Assembly: GCF_018687715.1 (NCBI RefSeq)
Contig: NC_056767.1
Span: 25,717,501-25,781,500, forward strand
DNA from: Carya illinoinensis
Lineage: Eukaryota > Streptophyta > Magnoliopsida > Fagales > Juglandaceae
Length of the DNA: 64,000 bases
Reading direction: 5' to 3'
Shown: piece after piece, positions 33,600 through 46,734 of the stretch
How positions within the stretch are numbered: the first letter of the stretch is position 1
Layout: each line of letters opens with the position of its first letter
Position numbers and translations under genes: made by a program
The notes under the pieces: model-generated
The model's input: only the letters and a program-made list of their open reading frames with translations
Database searches by the model: none
What the model was told of the DNA's origin: nothing

Positions 33600-35258
33600 G
33601 CATATTAGATATTGCATGCATTCATAACTTAATCCATAAGTTATATTTATTTTTTTGTCCCCAAACACAAATTTGGGACCAAAAAAAAAAAAAATCTTCC
33701 ATTAATAAAAATCTTCCTTATAAATTATTATAATCTCGTAGTTAACAATAAAATTAAAGCATTTTACGTCGTACACATATATAAAAAGTCGAATTAAGAG
33801 CGCGCTGCAAATTAAAGAGTGCATGGTAGTTAAGAGTTTGCTCCACCTAATAATTCCCTCTCAAGATCAGACGTCATTTTCCTGGTTTGGAGCTAAGAAG
33901 ACCCAGCTAGAACTAAAGAATTATTTACATGATGGGTTTTGATAATTCATTCATTAAGATGTTAATTTTAACTCAAATACTTACACATTATTTGAAAAAT
34001 ATACCATCCACATTATTGGTATTACATGATTTGATTCGTATAATTCAATTTTATTAATTTTTTTTTATAAATCAAATCCTCAATAGTATAGAGGGTGTGT
34101 CTTAGCCAACATCTACGTACAACTATATCAAGGTCTACAGTTTTGAGGAGCACAATCCTAACTTGAAGTAGTACCACAATGAGATATTTTCAAATCTCCG
34201 TAAGTAATAACTACGACAAAAAGTACTTGACATGTATGTGCCGACAATGAATATAGCAAATATAGTCACAAGAGAAACAAGCAATAAAACATATTTACAA
34301 AGATGGGAGATCCCAAACAAACTTTAGTGTTCTTTAGGAAATACAGTGCCCCGATCGACCACGTAAACAATATAGGCATTTAAAATCCAAAGAGTACACA
34401 ACCAAGCTGTAATAACCCAAGCCCAGCCCAGCCAAACCTCTTTTTCCCTTCCCCTCTCCCCCCACCCCCCCCCCAAAAAAAAAAAAAAAAAAAACTTTGA
34501 TCTACGTTAGTGCAACGTAATAACCTCCACCCACAGTTACAACTCTTTGTTGTTTTATCACCACCAACGACAGTATTAGGTAAGTTCTTCCTCCCCATAG
34601 GTATTATATTTAACAAATTTTGAATATAAAATGTGTTAAGATTTAGTGATGTGAATTGTTAAGAATATACTTAGTTGATTATGTTGTTGGCATGTGTTAA
34701 AGATGAATTTAATATTCAAGTATTAGTGGTGAATATTAGCTAGAATTAATCCATGTTTATGTCACTTTTATATGGTTTAGTGTAGACCTTATTTACATTG
34801 AAATCAATAAGGGAATAGAGGCTGGTATACGTACTATCTATCCAAAAACATGTTTGCAATATAAGAAATTTTGGGTTTATCTGTTTTATAGGATAATTTT
34901 TTAGGACAAGTTTAAATTCAAGTTATTAAGGATTAGATGGAATTTTAGAGTTATGTGAGATTATTTTAGTGTAGAAATTGATGGATTATAATAGTATTGA
35001 AATATGTTCTAAGTGATCATTGGCGAAGAGATATCGTGTGACTATTTTAACTAGAAATCGAGTTAAATGGATTTTTAATGAGTTTTTAATAAAAAGAACT
35101 ATTGGTTTTGTTTGGAATGGTGCACGTGGGTGTATTTTAAACTCTTGTAAACTTTGAATTTGTGCACATTCTTATGCTATTTTTGCTCTGCTTCTGGGAT
35201 TTGTGCAAATTTTGTAAGAGTTAGAATGTTTGAGAAATACTATGTGGCTTATTAAATT
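33600..35258. other. Non-coding spacer
   Basis: No supported gene. Near 34408 the sequence TGTAATAACCCAAGCCCAGCC looks like the start of an LTR, but no matching end was found. It is followed by a poly-C and poly-A run (about 34460-34494). Confidence 0.4.
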
Positions 35259-37542
35259 CGATGGTTGAGGTTACGAGCTTTATTTTTGAATTTTTCTTCA
35301 AAAAAAGTTGGGGTCAGGAAATTGGAGAATTGGTGGTGGCTTTACAGTTTTAGAAATAATGCAATTTGTTGGTTTATTTGAATCTCAGTTTGATTATAGA
35401 GGTTGAGATGAATGAAAAATAGCTGATGTGGCATAATCTTTACTACTAGATTTTTAATGGAGAGTGCATGAAAAATGTTAATTTTTTTTTATAGTTTGAG
35501 AAGCAAATTAGTATCATAATATCTTGACAAGTTATTTATTAATTTTGCATCACACATGATCTAGTGGTCAGACGAGAAAGCCCATGCACACGAAAGAGGG
35601 TTGAGCGAGGGAAGTATGTGCACCAAAAAAAAAAAAAAAAAAAAACACGTTGTTCATATTCATGATAATCTCTATCTCTGAGAAGTTATGAGACACATGC
35701 AGGAGAATTACATTTCATTAAAGAAAGCTTAAAATCTCCCATGTTAGACCCTTAAGTGTAGGTGACTGAAAGCACATTGCTCACGTGGCCCAATTTTCTA
35801 TTTGGAAAAAAGTTAATTCTTAATTCTGAAAAAATAAAAGTCAAAGTCAAATCCACACCAGTTTAATTCCTTTTTCAATTGCATTCGAAGTACTATGTAT
35901 TGACTTGGAAAATGGCTGCACTAGCGGCCAAAGGATTCTTAAATGGCATTCTCTTGAATATAACAGCTGTATGAAGTACTATGAGCTTTCTTTACTATCA
36001 ACACCCTTTATTTTCTTCTTTTCGGAAGAATTTCTGAATTCATTAGTCTTTATCCATTTTACTGATCGGACGGTATAAATGGATCAGTTCGGTCCTTTTA
36101 TTAGTATTAAATATATATGAAGATGAAATATTTTGGTCCTTTGAGAAAATTACAGCATTGAGAATATTAATGACTTTGATTCTAATTTCCAGAATAAGTT
36201 ATAATAAACTTGGGGTAAAGTAATAAATTATATAAGCTAATTGTGTAGTATTTTTGCGTAATTCAGTCATTGACTTTATCCATGTGCATGGTTTAGCTGT
36301 CCTGCTGTAGGCATTGTGCATATAAATTAATAAGAAAAATGGGTACTTGCTTTTAATTTTTTAAAATGAAAATGACTATTTATGACTCATTTTAGTTAGA
36401 AATTATCATTTTACTGGAAGTAGTTAGTCGCAAATAAACAGTTTTCTTGTACGTACATGCATGGCCTCCTAATAATTTCTTATCAATTTCTTTGATTGGG
36501 ATTGAATAAGTACTTAATTGGTTTAATTTTAATTTTTTTTTAACAGTGATCAGATTAATTATATGAAGAAGAATTACTTAAATTAATGATCATAAAAAAC
36601 TAATTAATTAATGATAAAACTAAATTAATTGATTTAGATCTAGATTGTACTATTAATTGATAAAAAAAAAATGTAAGCCAATCAACTGGTTAATTGTACA
36701 AGGATAAGGTGCAGTTTGGATAGTGAGATAATCAATGAGATAGTTTTAGATAAAAGTTAAAAGTTAAATAAAATATTGTTAGAATATTATTTTTTAACAT
36801 TATTATTATTATTGTAGGATTGAAAAAAGTTGAATTGTTTATTATATTTTATTTAGAAATTTACGAAAATTGTAATGATGAGATGAAATATTTTCACTAT
36901 CCAAACGGGGCTTTAAATGTCTTTGCTATATATGGGCGTAGTCGACATACATTAATATTGCCTTTATCCCAAGTCAACGAGTGAATTACGTAAAAATCAC
37001 TGCACATGCTTATGCAATTTATTACTTTAGCCTAAGTTTATTATATATTAATTATTCCTTATTCTAGCTGGAATTTAAAGTCAAAGTCATTAATTTTCTT
37101 AATGGTGTAATTTCCTCGAAGTCACGTTCATATGTATCACTTTCATTTTGATCTTAATGGTCACATTAAAGCTCCCACTCATTCATGAGTATAAAGTTCA
37201 ATTTTTATATATACTTGAGGAACTAATCTATCCGTTGAATAAATCATAAGGATTATTTAATATCTTAATTAACGCTAACAAATAAAAATGAAGGCACGTG
37301 ATAAGAGTTAATAATTCTTCCGAAAAGGAAAAAAAAAAGGACAATAATACATAAAGAAAGACCTAGAGAATGTCATTTAAGATTTACTAATGCAAGTTCA
37401 TACCAAGAGAAATATTCTATTGTCATATTCAAAATGTTAAATGATAAGATAATTATTGCAGTTTGTAAGGGAGACATATTAATACTCACGAAGACATATG
37501 GTTATTGAAGAGGAAATAATAATATTTTTTAATATTTTCGGT
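35259..37542. repeat. Segmental duplication copy A (uninterrupted)
   Basis: About 2.28 kb that recurs as copy B at 44945-60240 once the two insertions in B are removed (about 2.29 kb). It starts CGATGGTTGAGGTTACG and ends near ATTGAAGAGGAAATAA. It preserves the empty sites for the copia element (GGGGTCAGGAAATTGG at 35311) and for E3 (TTTATCCATGTGC, CCA at 36280-36282). No coding frame. Confidence 0.88.
36708..36913. mobile_element. MITE with TIR GTTTGGATAGTGA (copy A)
   Basis: A small element of about 205 bp starting GGTGCAGTTTGGATAGTG and ending CACTATCCAAACGGGGC. TAA lies on both sides, a target duplication typical of PIF/Harbinger MITEs. It has no coding capacity. The same element lies at 59431-59636 in copy B, so it predates the duplication. 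Confidence 0.65.
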
Positions 37543-38209
37543 TATAGTTATTTATCAAAGAGTAATGCTAAATATATTTATGGACTGTGTAAGCGTTGCA
37601 CACTTATTTTAAAAATTAAAAAAATTAATTTTTTCATAAGAATTATATATTTATTCACTTTTTTAAAAGAAATATTACTCCACATTACACATTTTATAAT
37701 TACAAATATCATTTTTTTTAATAATATTTACATACATGTGGCCGCCAATGCAGACTTTTTTAAGGTTAATTCATAGTAATTTTAGTACAATTTAAAAAGC
37801 AATTGTTATATTGGACTAGTACTTGGCTTTGACTTTGATTTTTCCACAATAAAGTCTTAACTTTGACAAGCTGGCCGGTAATGAATATTCGTCGATCGAA
37901 CAGAGATAAGACTTGATTCATTGATAAAGTCCAATTCTATCCGTTAAACGAACCATATGAATTATTTTAACTCTTAAGAAATTAGATAAAGATCCAGAAA
38001 ATGGGAAAATAATGCCAGCACATGGGTAAGAATTCAGAAATTCTTCAAATAAATAAAGACCAAGACAATGCCATTTAAGATGAGTGCAAGTTCATATCTT
38101 CTGTCATACTCAAAATAAGTAAATGGATAGCACACACAGTACCATGAAGAATAATAATATCTGGTATTTACGTGTATTTTTAGTGAAAAATTATTTAAAT
38201 TATTATAAA
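37543..38209. other. AT-rich spacer
   Basis: No gene. The open frame 37498-37776 is AT-rich with no domain. 37580-37720 resembles 28730-28900, probably an old MITE. 37840-38100 resembles 28920-29190. Confidence 0.4.
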
Positions 38210-39097
38210 TATAAAGAAAAAATTGACTAGGATTAGATAATTATCTGATAAGACTTATCTTATTATTATATTTGAAATTGTTGGATGAATGTAAAATTAT
38301 TTTTGATTTATCTCTAAACAATGTTGAGTCTATATAGAAGTCTTAGAAATTGTTGAGATAAGTTATTGAGGTAAAAATCGAGTCCAGGAGGATCTATATT
38401 TATCCAGAATGAAAGCTGAACAGAGATCAGTCACTGCAGAAGAGTGTTATCATGAAATGTTAGCAATTCGTCAGGAGACGTTCTCGTGACAGATTCTATC
38501 CGTCAGTAGAATCCTACTTCAACTAGAACTCTTTCCAGATTGTTTATTTAAGAGATCCTATTGGTTAGGATCGGTAGAGATTCAAATCTACATATTTTTT
38601 AGAATACTTTCTAGTGCATATTTTGGTGAGAAAAATCTTTAGTGAATTTTCATATTTGTGATCTCTCATTGTGTGTGATCGTGCTTCAAGTGTGAAGGAT
38701 CATTGATTGGATTTCAGCCACTGGAGTTCCAGGAGGGAAGTCAATGGTTTGAATATCGCCAAAGGTTCTGGCTGCTACTGCGGTAGAAGACAAATGGTTC
38801 ATTTGTCTGGACAAATAAAAGAGTCAATTTACAAAAATTTTGTAATTGAGAATTACTTGTAATTGATTTTTAAACAATAAGATTAACTTTCTTGAGTTTG
38901 ACTGCCCCATAGGGTTTTACCTTTAAAGATTTCTTTAAAGGGTTTCCTTTTGTAACCAATCGTTGTGTCTTGCAAGTTTGATTATTTTCTTTAAGTATTT
39001 GATTCGTTTAATAATCATAATATTGAGGTCTAACCAATTTGTTCAAGGAAATTGGTAGACAATTTCGTGATTTTACAGGGGTACTTGGAGAATTTCA
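38210..39097 (+). mobile_element. Solo LTR of a copia retrotransposon
   Basis: An 888-bp LTR, plus orientation, related along its length to the 3' LTR at 62248-63179 (which is inverted). It ends GGAGAATTTCA, and its first bases are TATAAAG where the relative has TGTAAAG. It is flanked on both sides by ATAAA (38205-38209 and 39098-39102), a perfect 5-bp target duplication. No internal region is present, so the element was lost by LTR-LTR recombination. Confidence 0.85.
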
Positions 39098-40679
39098 ATA
39101 AATAGTAGTTCTCTTGTTTTAAATTTAACGTGTTAATCGTTAGATTATTTTATGATTTTTAAGTTGTGAAATTTATTTTAATGTGCTTCATTGATATTAA
39201 TCCTTGTTTATCATTTAAATTACTCTCTAGTTAAATTATTTTATTGTTGGGCTTTAATTATTTTATTTTATTAATATTTAGTTGTAATGTTTTTATTTGA
39301 CTTTTATTTATTTTTATTGTGCATTTTTCTTTTGTTGGACCTTCTTTCGGTTTGAACTTATTTTTAATAGTAAAAAGTATGTGAATAGTAATAAAAAGTA
39401 TGTGAAAAGTAATACTAAAACAGTGAATAGTAGGGGAATAATTGTCAATAACCAATTTCTTCTCTTTAACTTTTGTTATTAGTTAAATATCTAAAATAAA
39501 AAATGAAATGCATGTACGTGACCAAAGTTTATCATAAAAATAAATAAATTTAAAATCAGAGTGTGGCCGGATAAACATCCAAGTTGCCACGCAAGTTTTT
39601 TCATTATAATTAAAATAGAGTAATACTAGTAACGAGTTTTAAAAAATAATATTAGATATAAATTTTAAATAGACAAGTATCATACAAATTTTTTATAAAA
39701 AAAATTAAGTTCAACTAATAAAAAAATAATTTTTTCACACTTTTTAAGGTGGAGTTTACTTTTAATAAATGTTTGTGTGTGACTTATCTTTGTGAGGCTT
39801 GGACAAATTATTTTTCTTTTCAGATTGAGATTTAGTTTTTTACAAAGATTTGTACATAACTTATCTATTTAAGACTTATAAAAATCATTTCTCACTAAAA
39901 TATACTTATTTTGACATGATTAAAATTTATAAATGTCTTACTTTTCTTAAAAAGACTAACAGTAGTTATCGACAATCGGAGTACTTCAACGGCTGGACTC
40001 CATAGATTTGCCAGCAGATCGTAGCAACCTATCGAGGTGGTAGCCACCCCAAGTGACAACCAGAATAGTTATTGAAAAAAGCTTTTAAAACAATTAGCAT
40101 TAGATTTAAGGGTTTAGCGCAATGCTTTTAATTCTGCTTTGTACTGGCCGAAATAGTCAGAATTTTTCGTTCCAGTGTAGTGTCTGGTACACTATACCAC
40201 TCTAACTTGTTTTGCTTCAAAATCCAGCTATTTCAATCCAGTTTAGCCATTCCGGTCAAATTCCAGCCATTCTAGCCAGAATTGGCATTTCAGTCCCCAT
40301 TCCATTTCGGACTATTTTTATAATTTTCTTGTACTTAGATAGCATTTTTGTAAATTTTAAATATAAAAAGTATTTCATTAATTTTAGAATACAAAATGTA
40401 TTTATATAATTTTAAATTTTTTGTAACTTTAAATATGTCTCCTCATTTTTGTTAATGTCATTATTTTTAATAATTTATCTATTCTTTTATTTATTTTCTT
40501 TGTTTTTATGTCTCAACTCAAGTTTGCAATTTTTTCAACATATATTTATTTTATAAATCTTCAATTCTTCTATGTATATACATATATACATGATACACAC
40601 TTACGTATATATAAATATATATATATATATATTTATATTTATTTATTTTATCAGTTCTTAGTTTATATATATATATATA
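39098..40679. other. AT-rich spacer
   Basis: 39131-39365 (TGTTAATCGTTAGATTATTTT...) is closely related to 60526-60765. The remainder is AT-rich, with TA microsatellites near 40610-40680. No gene is supported. Confidence 0.45.
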
Positions 40680-43600
40680 ATAAGATGTGGTGTAATGGAC
40701 TGCAAGGAAGAGCCTGTAGCTGGGCAAGACTGGATCGTTCTTTGGTAAACTCGACTCTAATGCTAGAATTTTGAGGTGTGGTGATGACCTACTTGCCTAG
40801 ACAAAGCTCAAACCATTCTCCACTAGTGGTGGCCATGGAGCAAAATGATCAACCGTATGGGTTCAGTCCATTCAAATTCTCATGAGCTTTTTCATGATTG
40901 TGTGCGCATTGCTTGGGGTAAGGAGTAGGTTGGACAAGGTATGGTTAAGCTGGCAAACAAATTAAAGGCTTTAAAAGCGGTGCTGAGGAGATGGAATAAA
41001 GAGGTGTTTGGTTGGACTAGCTCTCATATTCAAGGTCTTGAAGAACGGATAGCTAGCTTGGAAGAACAACTTCAGCTGGGATTCTTTGAAGATGTTGAAC
41101 TTGATTTATTAGCATCAAAGGTTGAGTTGCATACGTGGATGAGTAGGGAAGAGACTCGCCTTGCCCAACAAGCTAAGCAAAGATGGCTTGAGAAGGGGGA
41201 AGGCAACTCCCAGTTCTTCCATGCGCTGTCTTCCAGATCCCATAGGGTGGTGAGGGAGATGGAAATAGGTGAGAATAGGTGGTTAAAGTCCCCATAAGAG
41301 GTTCATGAGGGCACCGTCGAATTTTTTAAGAGTTTTCTTACAGACTCCCAGTCACAGCCTGCCCCTGATTTGTCTAGTCTAATTGATCCCGTGGTGAGTC
41401 CATTGGATAATTAGGATATACTGGAGCTTCCTTCAATACAAGATATTAAAGCTGCTGTCTTCTCCATCCCCATTGATAGTAGTCTGGGGTCAGATGGTTT
41501 TGGCTCAGGTTTCTATAAATTCTGTTGGGAGATCCTTGCTAAAGATGTTGTCACTGCTATCCACGACTTCTTTAGAGGTAACCCACTTCCAAAATTTTCT
41601 CTTCTTCTTATTCGGTGTTGATTCCAAAGATTGAAAATCCAAAAGGCTTTTATAAGTTCCGTCCCATAAGTCTTTGTTCAGTTTTTTATAAAATTTGTTC
41701 AAAGCGTTTAGTGGGCTGGTTGGCACCGTTGCTACCTCAGATTGTCTCCCAAGAACAAGGAGCATTTACTCCTGGAAGAAGCATCTTGGAGAATATTAGC
41801 TTGACGCAAGAGATGGTTCTGTCCATTAATAAAAAAGTAAGAGGTGGAAATGTAGTTCTAAAAATCGATATGGCTAAGGCGTATGACTCTGTAGACTGGA
41901 AATTCCTCATTCAGGTCTTGGCAGCTTTTGGTTTTTCTGAGTTGGCCTGTAGCCTTGTTTGGCATTGCATATCCTCCCCTTGGTTTTCAATAGTTATGAA
42001 TGGTACTCCTCAAGGTTTTTTTCAAGGGGGCTGTGGCTGAGACAAGGTGACCCAATTTCTCCGTATCTCTTTATTATTGTGGAGGAGATTCTGACGAGGC
42101 TATTAAAGAAGAAGTTTCAAGAAGGCAAAATCAAACCTTTTTCCCATGCTAGAGAGTTTCCTCTTATGTCTCATCTCTTGTACGTGGACGATATTGTGAT
42201 CTTCTCGAATGGTTGTAAAAAATCTTTTTGGTCCATTTCCGAGGTATTGGAGGTGTATGAAGCTTGGTCCGATTAGAGGGTGAATAAAGAAAAGTCTGCA
42301 ATAATCTTTGCTAATTATATTTCCTCTTCAAGGCGCAGGGCTCTTTTGAATTGCATGGGTTTCTCAGAGGATACTCTGCCTTTCAAATATCTGGAGGTAC
42401 CTATCATAGCTGGTAGACTGAAGGCTATTCATTTGGAGGAGTTGGTTGGGAAGATCCGGAAGAAAATTGGAGGATAGTCGGCTAGATTGTTGTTGAGCGG
42501 AGCAAGACTGTTGCTAATTAGACATGTGCTCAGTAGCATCCTGGTACATCTTCTATCTATATTGCAAGTTCCTAAATCTGTCCTTTCCACCATCACTAAA
42601 TGTTTTGCTGATTTTTTTTAGGGCTATAAGGATGAGAAGCCTAAAAAGCATTGGAAATCTTGGGAAAAAAAATGTGTAAACAGGAACGGGAAGGTGGTAT
42701 TGGGGTTTGGGAGTTGCATGAAACTCAGAAAGCACTACATATGAAATTTGCGTGGAGATTATTAACAAGGAATTCTCTATGGGCTAGTTTTTTCAAGACA
42801 AAATATGTGAAAGATGATCACGTTTCCTTACTTAACCCGAACAAAGGAAGTCGATTCTGGAAGCTGGTGATAAGGAGTGTTCCACTCATTTTAGAAAACT
42901 CTAAGTGGAGACTGAGAGAGGGGTCAGGTTCCTTTTGGTTCGATAAGTGGATGGGGGAAGAGATACTTGGGGAGAGGATGCCAATCTCTAGGTGTCCAGG
43001 CCTGAAGGTTAAAGAGTGCAAGCTGAATGGGGACTGGAACATGGATCTCTTAATAAATCTAGTTGGAGTGCAAAACACAGGGGAAAATTTCCATTTCTTG
43101 AGTCGCCAAAAAGAAGGTGAGGACTTGCTTGTGTGGATGGCTAAGGAAGATGGGGTTTTTACAACAAAAAGTGCGTGGGAGGTACTAGGGATAAAATCTA
43201 CAAAGTTTAATTGGGCACAATGGATTTGGGATCCAAGCCTTCCTAAAAATATTTCCATAACTATGTGGAGAAGTGTTAACAATGCCTTAAGTGTGGATGA
43301 TCATGTTCACCGAACAGGTATTCCATTGGTCTCAAAGTGTAACTGCTGTGAAAAAGGTGGATATGAGGACATCAACCATGTGTTGGCTATGGGCGAGGTG
43401 GCTAGATCTATATGGGAGAGATGTGCAACTCAAGTTGGCATGCATCGGAGACAGTTTCAAAGCTGGTATGAAGTGGGGCAAGCATGGTTTAGTAAATCCT
43501 CTAAATCTACTATGAAGGGAGAGTTACTCGGGATAATCCCCTCTATTGTCACATGGCAGTTATGGCTTAGAAGATGCAGTGTATGTATGGAAGGAAGAAA

Positions 43601-44550
43601 CATTAGCTCAGAGGAATTATGGAGGAAGATAAAATTCTGGATTGTGAAACTAAGTGAAAAACTCAAAGCGGTAAAGCCATTGAGTGCAAGAGATGAGAAA
43701 ATATTAGTGGACCTTAACATTCCCTATAAAGCCCTAAAGCTGAAACCATTTAAGTTGATCACTTGGCTTAGACCAAGAATGGGTTGGTATAAGTTAAATG
43801 TTGATGGGAGTAGCCAAGGCAACCCGGGCATGGCAGGAGTTTGTGGGGTGATCCGAGACAATAAGGGGAGAATGATTTCAGCTTTTGCAACTGATATTGG
43901 ACAAGGTACTAACACTGTTGCTGAGTTCCTTGAACTACTACACGGTCTCAGACTCACAAGACAAAAGCAGATTTCTAGAGTGGAAATTGAGATGGACTCC
44001 CAGGTGGTTATAAACTGGATCAATTCATCTTCATATGGTGTGTGATATCTTGAAGAATTTTGGGAGGAGCTTATGGTTTATTTACAGCAAGTTACATTTA
44101 ACTTGCGGCATGTTTATAGGGAAGGTAACTCAGCTGCTGATTTATTGGCTCAGTTGGGATCTCCAAGAGTCAACAATATTTGGGATTCCTGGAACTCGAT
44201 TCCTCACTTATTGAGAGGGGTACTGCATACCGATAAGCTTGGTCTGCCTAATATTAGGTGTTAACTCTAGTGCCTCAGTTTTAATTGGATTTTTGTTTTA
44301 GTTGTGATCAATGTTTTGGTTCTGTTTGTTTGGCTTTTTTTTTTTTTTTTTTCCTTCTAGTGAACAATGTTCCTGGTAGAGTTTAGTAGTTGATGTTTCT
44401 GGGATGGAGGTTCTTTGTAACCCCATGCACAAAGTCTTTGTATCCATGGTTTTTTCCTCCGCCTGAAGTGAGGTTTTTAATCAAATTGGGGAGAGGTCAC
44501 CGGATAAGTGACCCCGACTCTTGATAAAAAATAAAAAATAAAAAAAAATC
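40680..44550 (+). mobile_element. L1-type LINE retrotransposon, 5'-truncated and decayed
   Basis: A non-LTR element that begins within the C-terminal part of its endonuclease (about 40680-40850: SWARLDRSLVNS, then YLPRQSSNHSPLVV). It runs through reverse transcriptase, a zf-RVT region and an RNase H domain. It ends in a short 3' UTR and an A-rich tail (44526-44548). 5' truncation and an A-rich tail are normal for LINE copies. No clear target duplication was found in the AT-rich flanks. Confidence 0.85.
40941..44264 (+). pseudogene. LINE ORF2 remnant: reverse transcriptase and RNase H
   Basis: In order: a helical linker (40941-41297), the RT fingers and palm with LIPKIENPKGFYKFRPISL (from 41615), the catalytic box YVDDIVIFSNG (about 42180), the zf-RVT region (WDPSLPKNISITMWR, about 43230), and RNase H with LNVDGSSQGNPG, ELLHGL, EMDSQ and YREGNSAADLLA. 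An intact protein would copy the element's RNA at the target site. Breaks: stops at 41295, 41412, 42274, 42475, 42619 and 44043, and frameshifts near 41595, 42022 and 42668. Each stop can be explained by one C-to-T or G-to-A change (CAA, CAG or TGG in related frames). It is not functional. Confidence 0.88.
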
Positions 44551-44645
44551 TAGATCGATATCGTATTAATATTCATATAAACTTGTCATAGATGAAGAAG
44601 CAATAATATATATAGTTTTTTTTTTTTTAAGTTTATAACGAGTAT

Positions 44646-44760
44646 CACTATAAGAAAAATGATTATTTATGGTCCATCAGGTATATAAATGCAATGAAAA
44701 CTGTTTTCGTTGCAAATACTTGGCCATCGGCCAATTAAAGAAGCATTTTTATTTGTAGTG
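44646..44760. mobile_element. Small CACTA-type MITE
   Basis: 115 bp starting CACTATAAGAAAAATG and ending CATTTTTATTTGTAGTG, an imperfect terminal inverted repeat. The flanks TAT and CAT may be a mutated 3-bp target duplication. It has no coding capacity. An inverted, decayed relative lies near 31060-31120. Confidence 0.6.
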
Positions 44761-45011
44761 CATTGGTACAAAAAGAGTTATAATTTTCTAGTGTGAAGTC
44801 TAATTTGTTTATATAAGCAGGCAATGTGCCCTTTATCATCACCAAAAGAAGCAAATTCAACATGCAGAAGTACCTTTTCACGATGGCAACTGAAAACTGC
44901 AATCAATGAAGGCTTACAAACTTATTCGAGTTTATGAAAGTGATCGATGGTTGAGGTTACGACTTACGAGCTTCATTATTGAGTTATTCTTCAGAAAAAT
45001 TTGGGGTCAGG

Positions 45012-45673
45012 TGTTGGGAATGGACCGAACAAACAAAGGCTAAGTTGAAGTAAATAACAGCGGAAGCAACAAAACTAACAGCAAGCACACAAAGAACACC
45101 AAGATTTAAGTGGTTCAACTCAATGTGAGCCTACGTCCACTGTCGGGGTCGGTTTCAACAAATTTCACCATGAACAAAGATGGAGTACAAGAGTATTGAT
45201 CACAAAATCCTTAATCCTAAAGCCCCAATACACTCAATGGACTCTTAGGATTGTATACAAAAGGATTCTCAAAACTCTCTCTAACTTGGCTGCTGAGGGC
45301 TCTTCAAAATGAAGAGAAAATGATGTATTTATAGCACAAGGCGCTAATCAGAACATTTGCTCGAGCGGACGTCGAGCGAAGTGTCGAGCGCACGTTAGGG
45401 TTGCATTCTTGCTCGAGCGGACAGTCGAGCGGAGGTCGAGCGAAACTCTTTGGATGAACTCGCTCGAGCGGACAGTCGAGCGGAAGTCGAGCGGAACTCT
45501 CTGGATGAGTTCGCTCGAGTGGACTGTCGAGCGAAACTCTCTGGATGAGTTCGCTCGAGCGGACTGTCGAGCGGAGGTCGAACGGAACCTTAGCTTGAGC
45601 CACGGTCGAGCCACAGTCAAGCCAAGCCCCAAACAATACATTTTCAGTAGGAAATCAAGCCAAAACTCAATAA
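45012..45673 (-). repeat. 3' LTR of the gag-only copia element
   Basis: 662 bp, close to the 5' LTR at 48025-48695. It contains a CpG-rich minisatellite (45360-45600) with units of TCGAGCGGACTGTCGAGCGG plus a spacer reading AACTCTCTGGATGAGTTCGC. The two LTRs differ in the exact arrangement of the units. Confidence 0.88.
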
Positions 45674-46734
45674 ATCTCCACCTTGGCTTGAATTCCGTCA
45701 AGCCTAAACAAAAAACCATTAACCAAGAAATCGATTCCCACCAACAAATCACCAAAGGGGAATCACAAATCCCGAACACAATGTCTATCCTTGAAGAACT
45801 CAATTTCCACCCAAAAGTCTTCAATACCATAGACAACTTGACCAAATCACAAGCTTGGTCCTAATGAAGAATCAACCTCTTCACACAAAAGGCAATGCAC
45901 CACTGAACAGACTGCTTACTTGAACAATGGCTTCTGAATACACACGGAGGCTAACAACAAATATTCTCTGCCAAAGTAAAAACACCTCAAAGTCTGCATG
46001 AGCATATCCCAAAGGTGACTAAACTGTCTCCTCTATCTACCAGATGAAACTGTAGACTTGCTCTCACTGTACGCCAATGCCAAAATCAAAATCATACTTA
46101 ATTTCAATAGCATGATCTAGAGTACCACTTGCACTCTGTTGTGAAGCTCTCCCAGCAACTCCACCTTCTTGCTATAACCATGCTCTCCTTTCCTGTGGAA
46201 ACAACAACTAAAAAACAAATTGTAAAGAAGAGAAGGTTCACCCAATAGCAAGTTGTGTCGACCGCTTCACCCAAATCTGTAGACAAGCCTGGCAAATCCA
46301 AAAGCATACTACGGGCTCTCACACAAGAGTCCGTCTCAAACCATTCAACTACTCCATTTCTGTGGAGTGGACCTAACTGTATGGTATGAACAACGCTCTA
46401 CCCTATTGTCTGTAGATCACTAGCCTTCACAAATGCTTGAACACATCAAACACATCCCAAAACAAGGATAAACAAATCCAGACTCTTCTTCAAATGGTCA
46501 TCAACAAATATGAGTACAAACAGGGCACCACATCACACTAGATGTACCCCCAAAAAATCATAAAGACATAAACTCCAGCAAACCTGATTCAGCACTGCTT
46601 TACAAGAATACAATGCAAACAAACAAATCAAGTTTTTCTGTCTTCTGATTACACAAAGCAAAAAAAAAAAAAAAAAAATATTGCCTACTCATAAATGACC
46701 ATACTCATTCATCCATATGGCACAATCACATGCG
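45674..46734 (-). other. 3' untranslated internal region of the copia element
   Basis: No pol domains and no sustained frame. This 1.06 kb between the Gag stop and the 3' LTR replaces the roughly 3 kb of integrase, RT and RNase H found in a full copia element. Confidence 0.65.

Noticed and set aside
34380..34616. Minus-strand open frame with poly-Phe and poly-Gly
   Set aside because: Produced by the adjacent poly-A and poly-C runs at about 34460-34494.
37498..37776. Open frame of 92 codons, AT-rich
   Set aside because: No domain, strong AT bias, overlaps an old MITE-like repeat; part of its start lies in the segmental duplication but copy B does not keep the frame.
45409..45864. Open frames on both strands with repeated ARADCRAEV / RSTVRSSE units
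   Set aside because: Translations of the TCGAGCGG minisatellite in the copia LTR; the same applies to 48361-48735.
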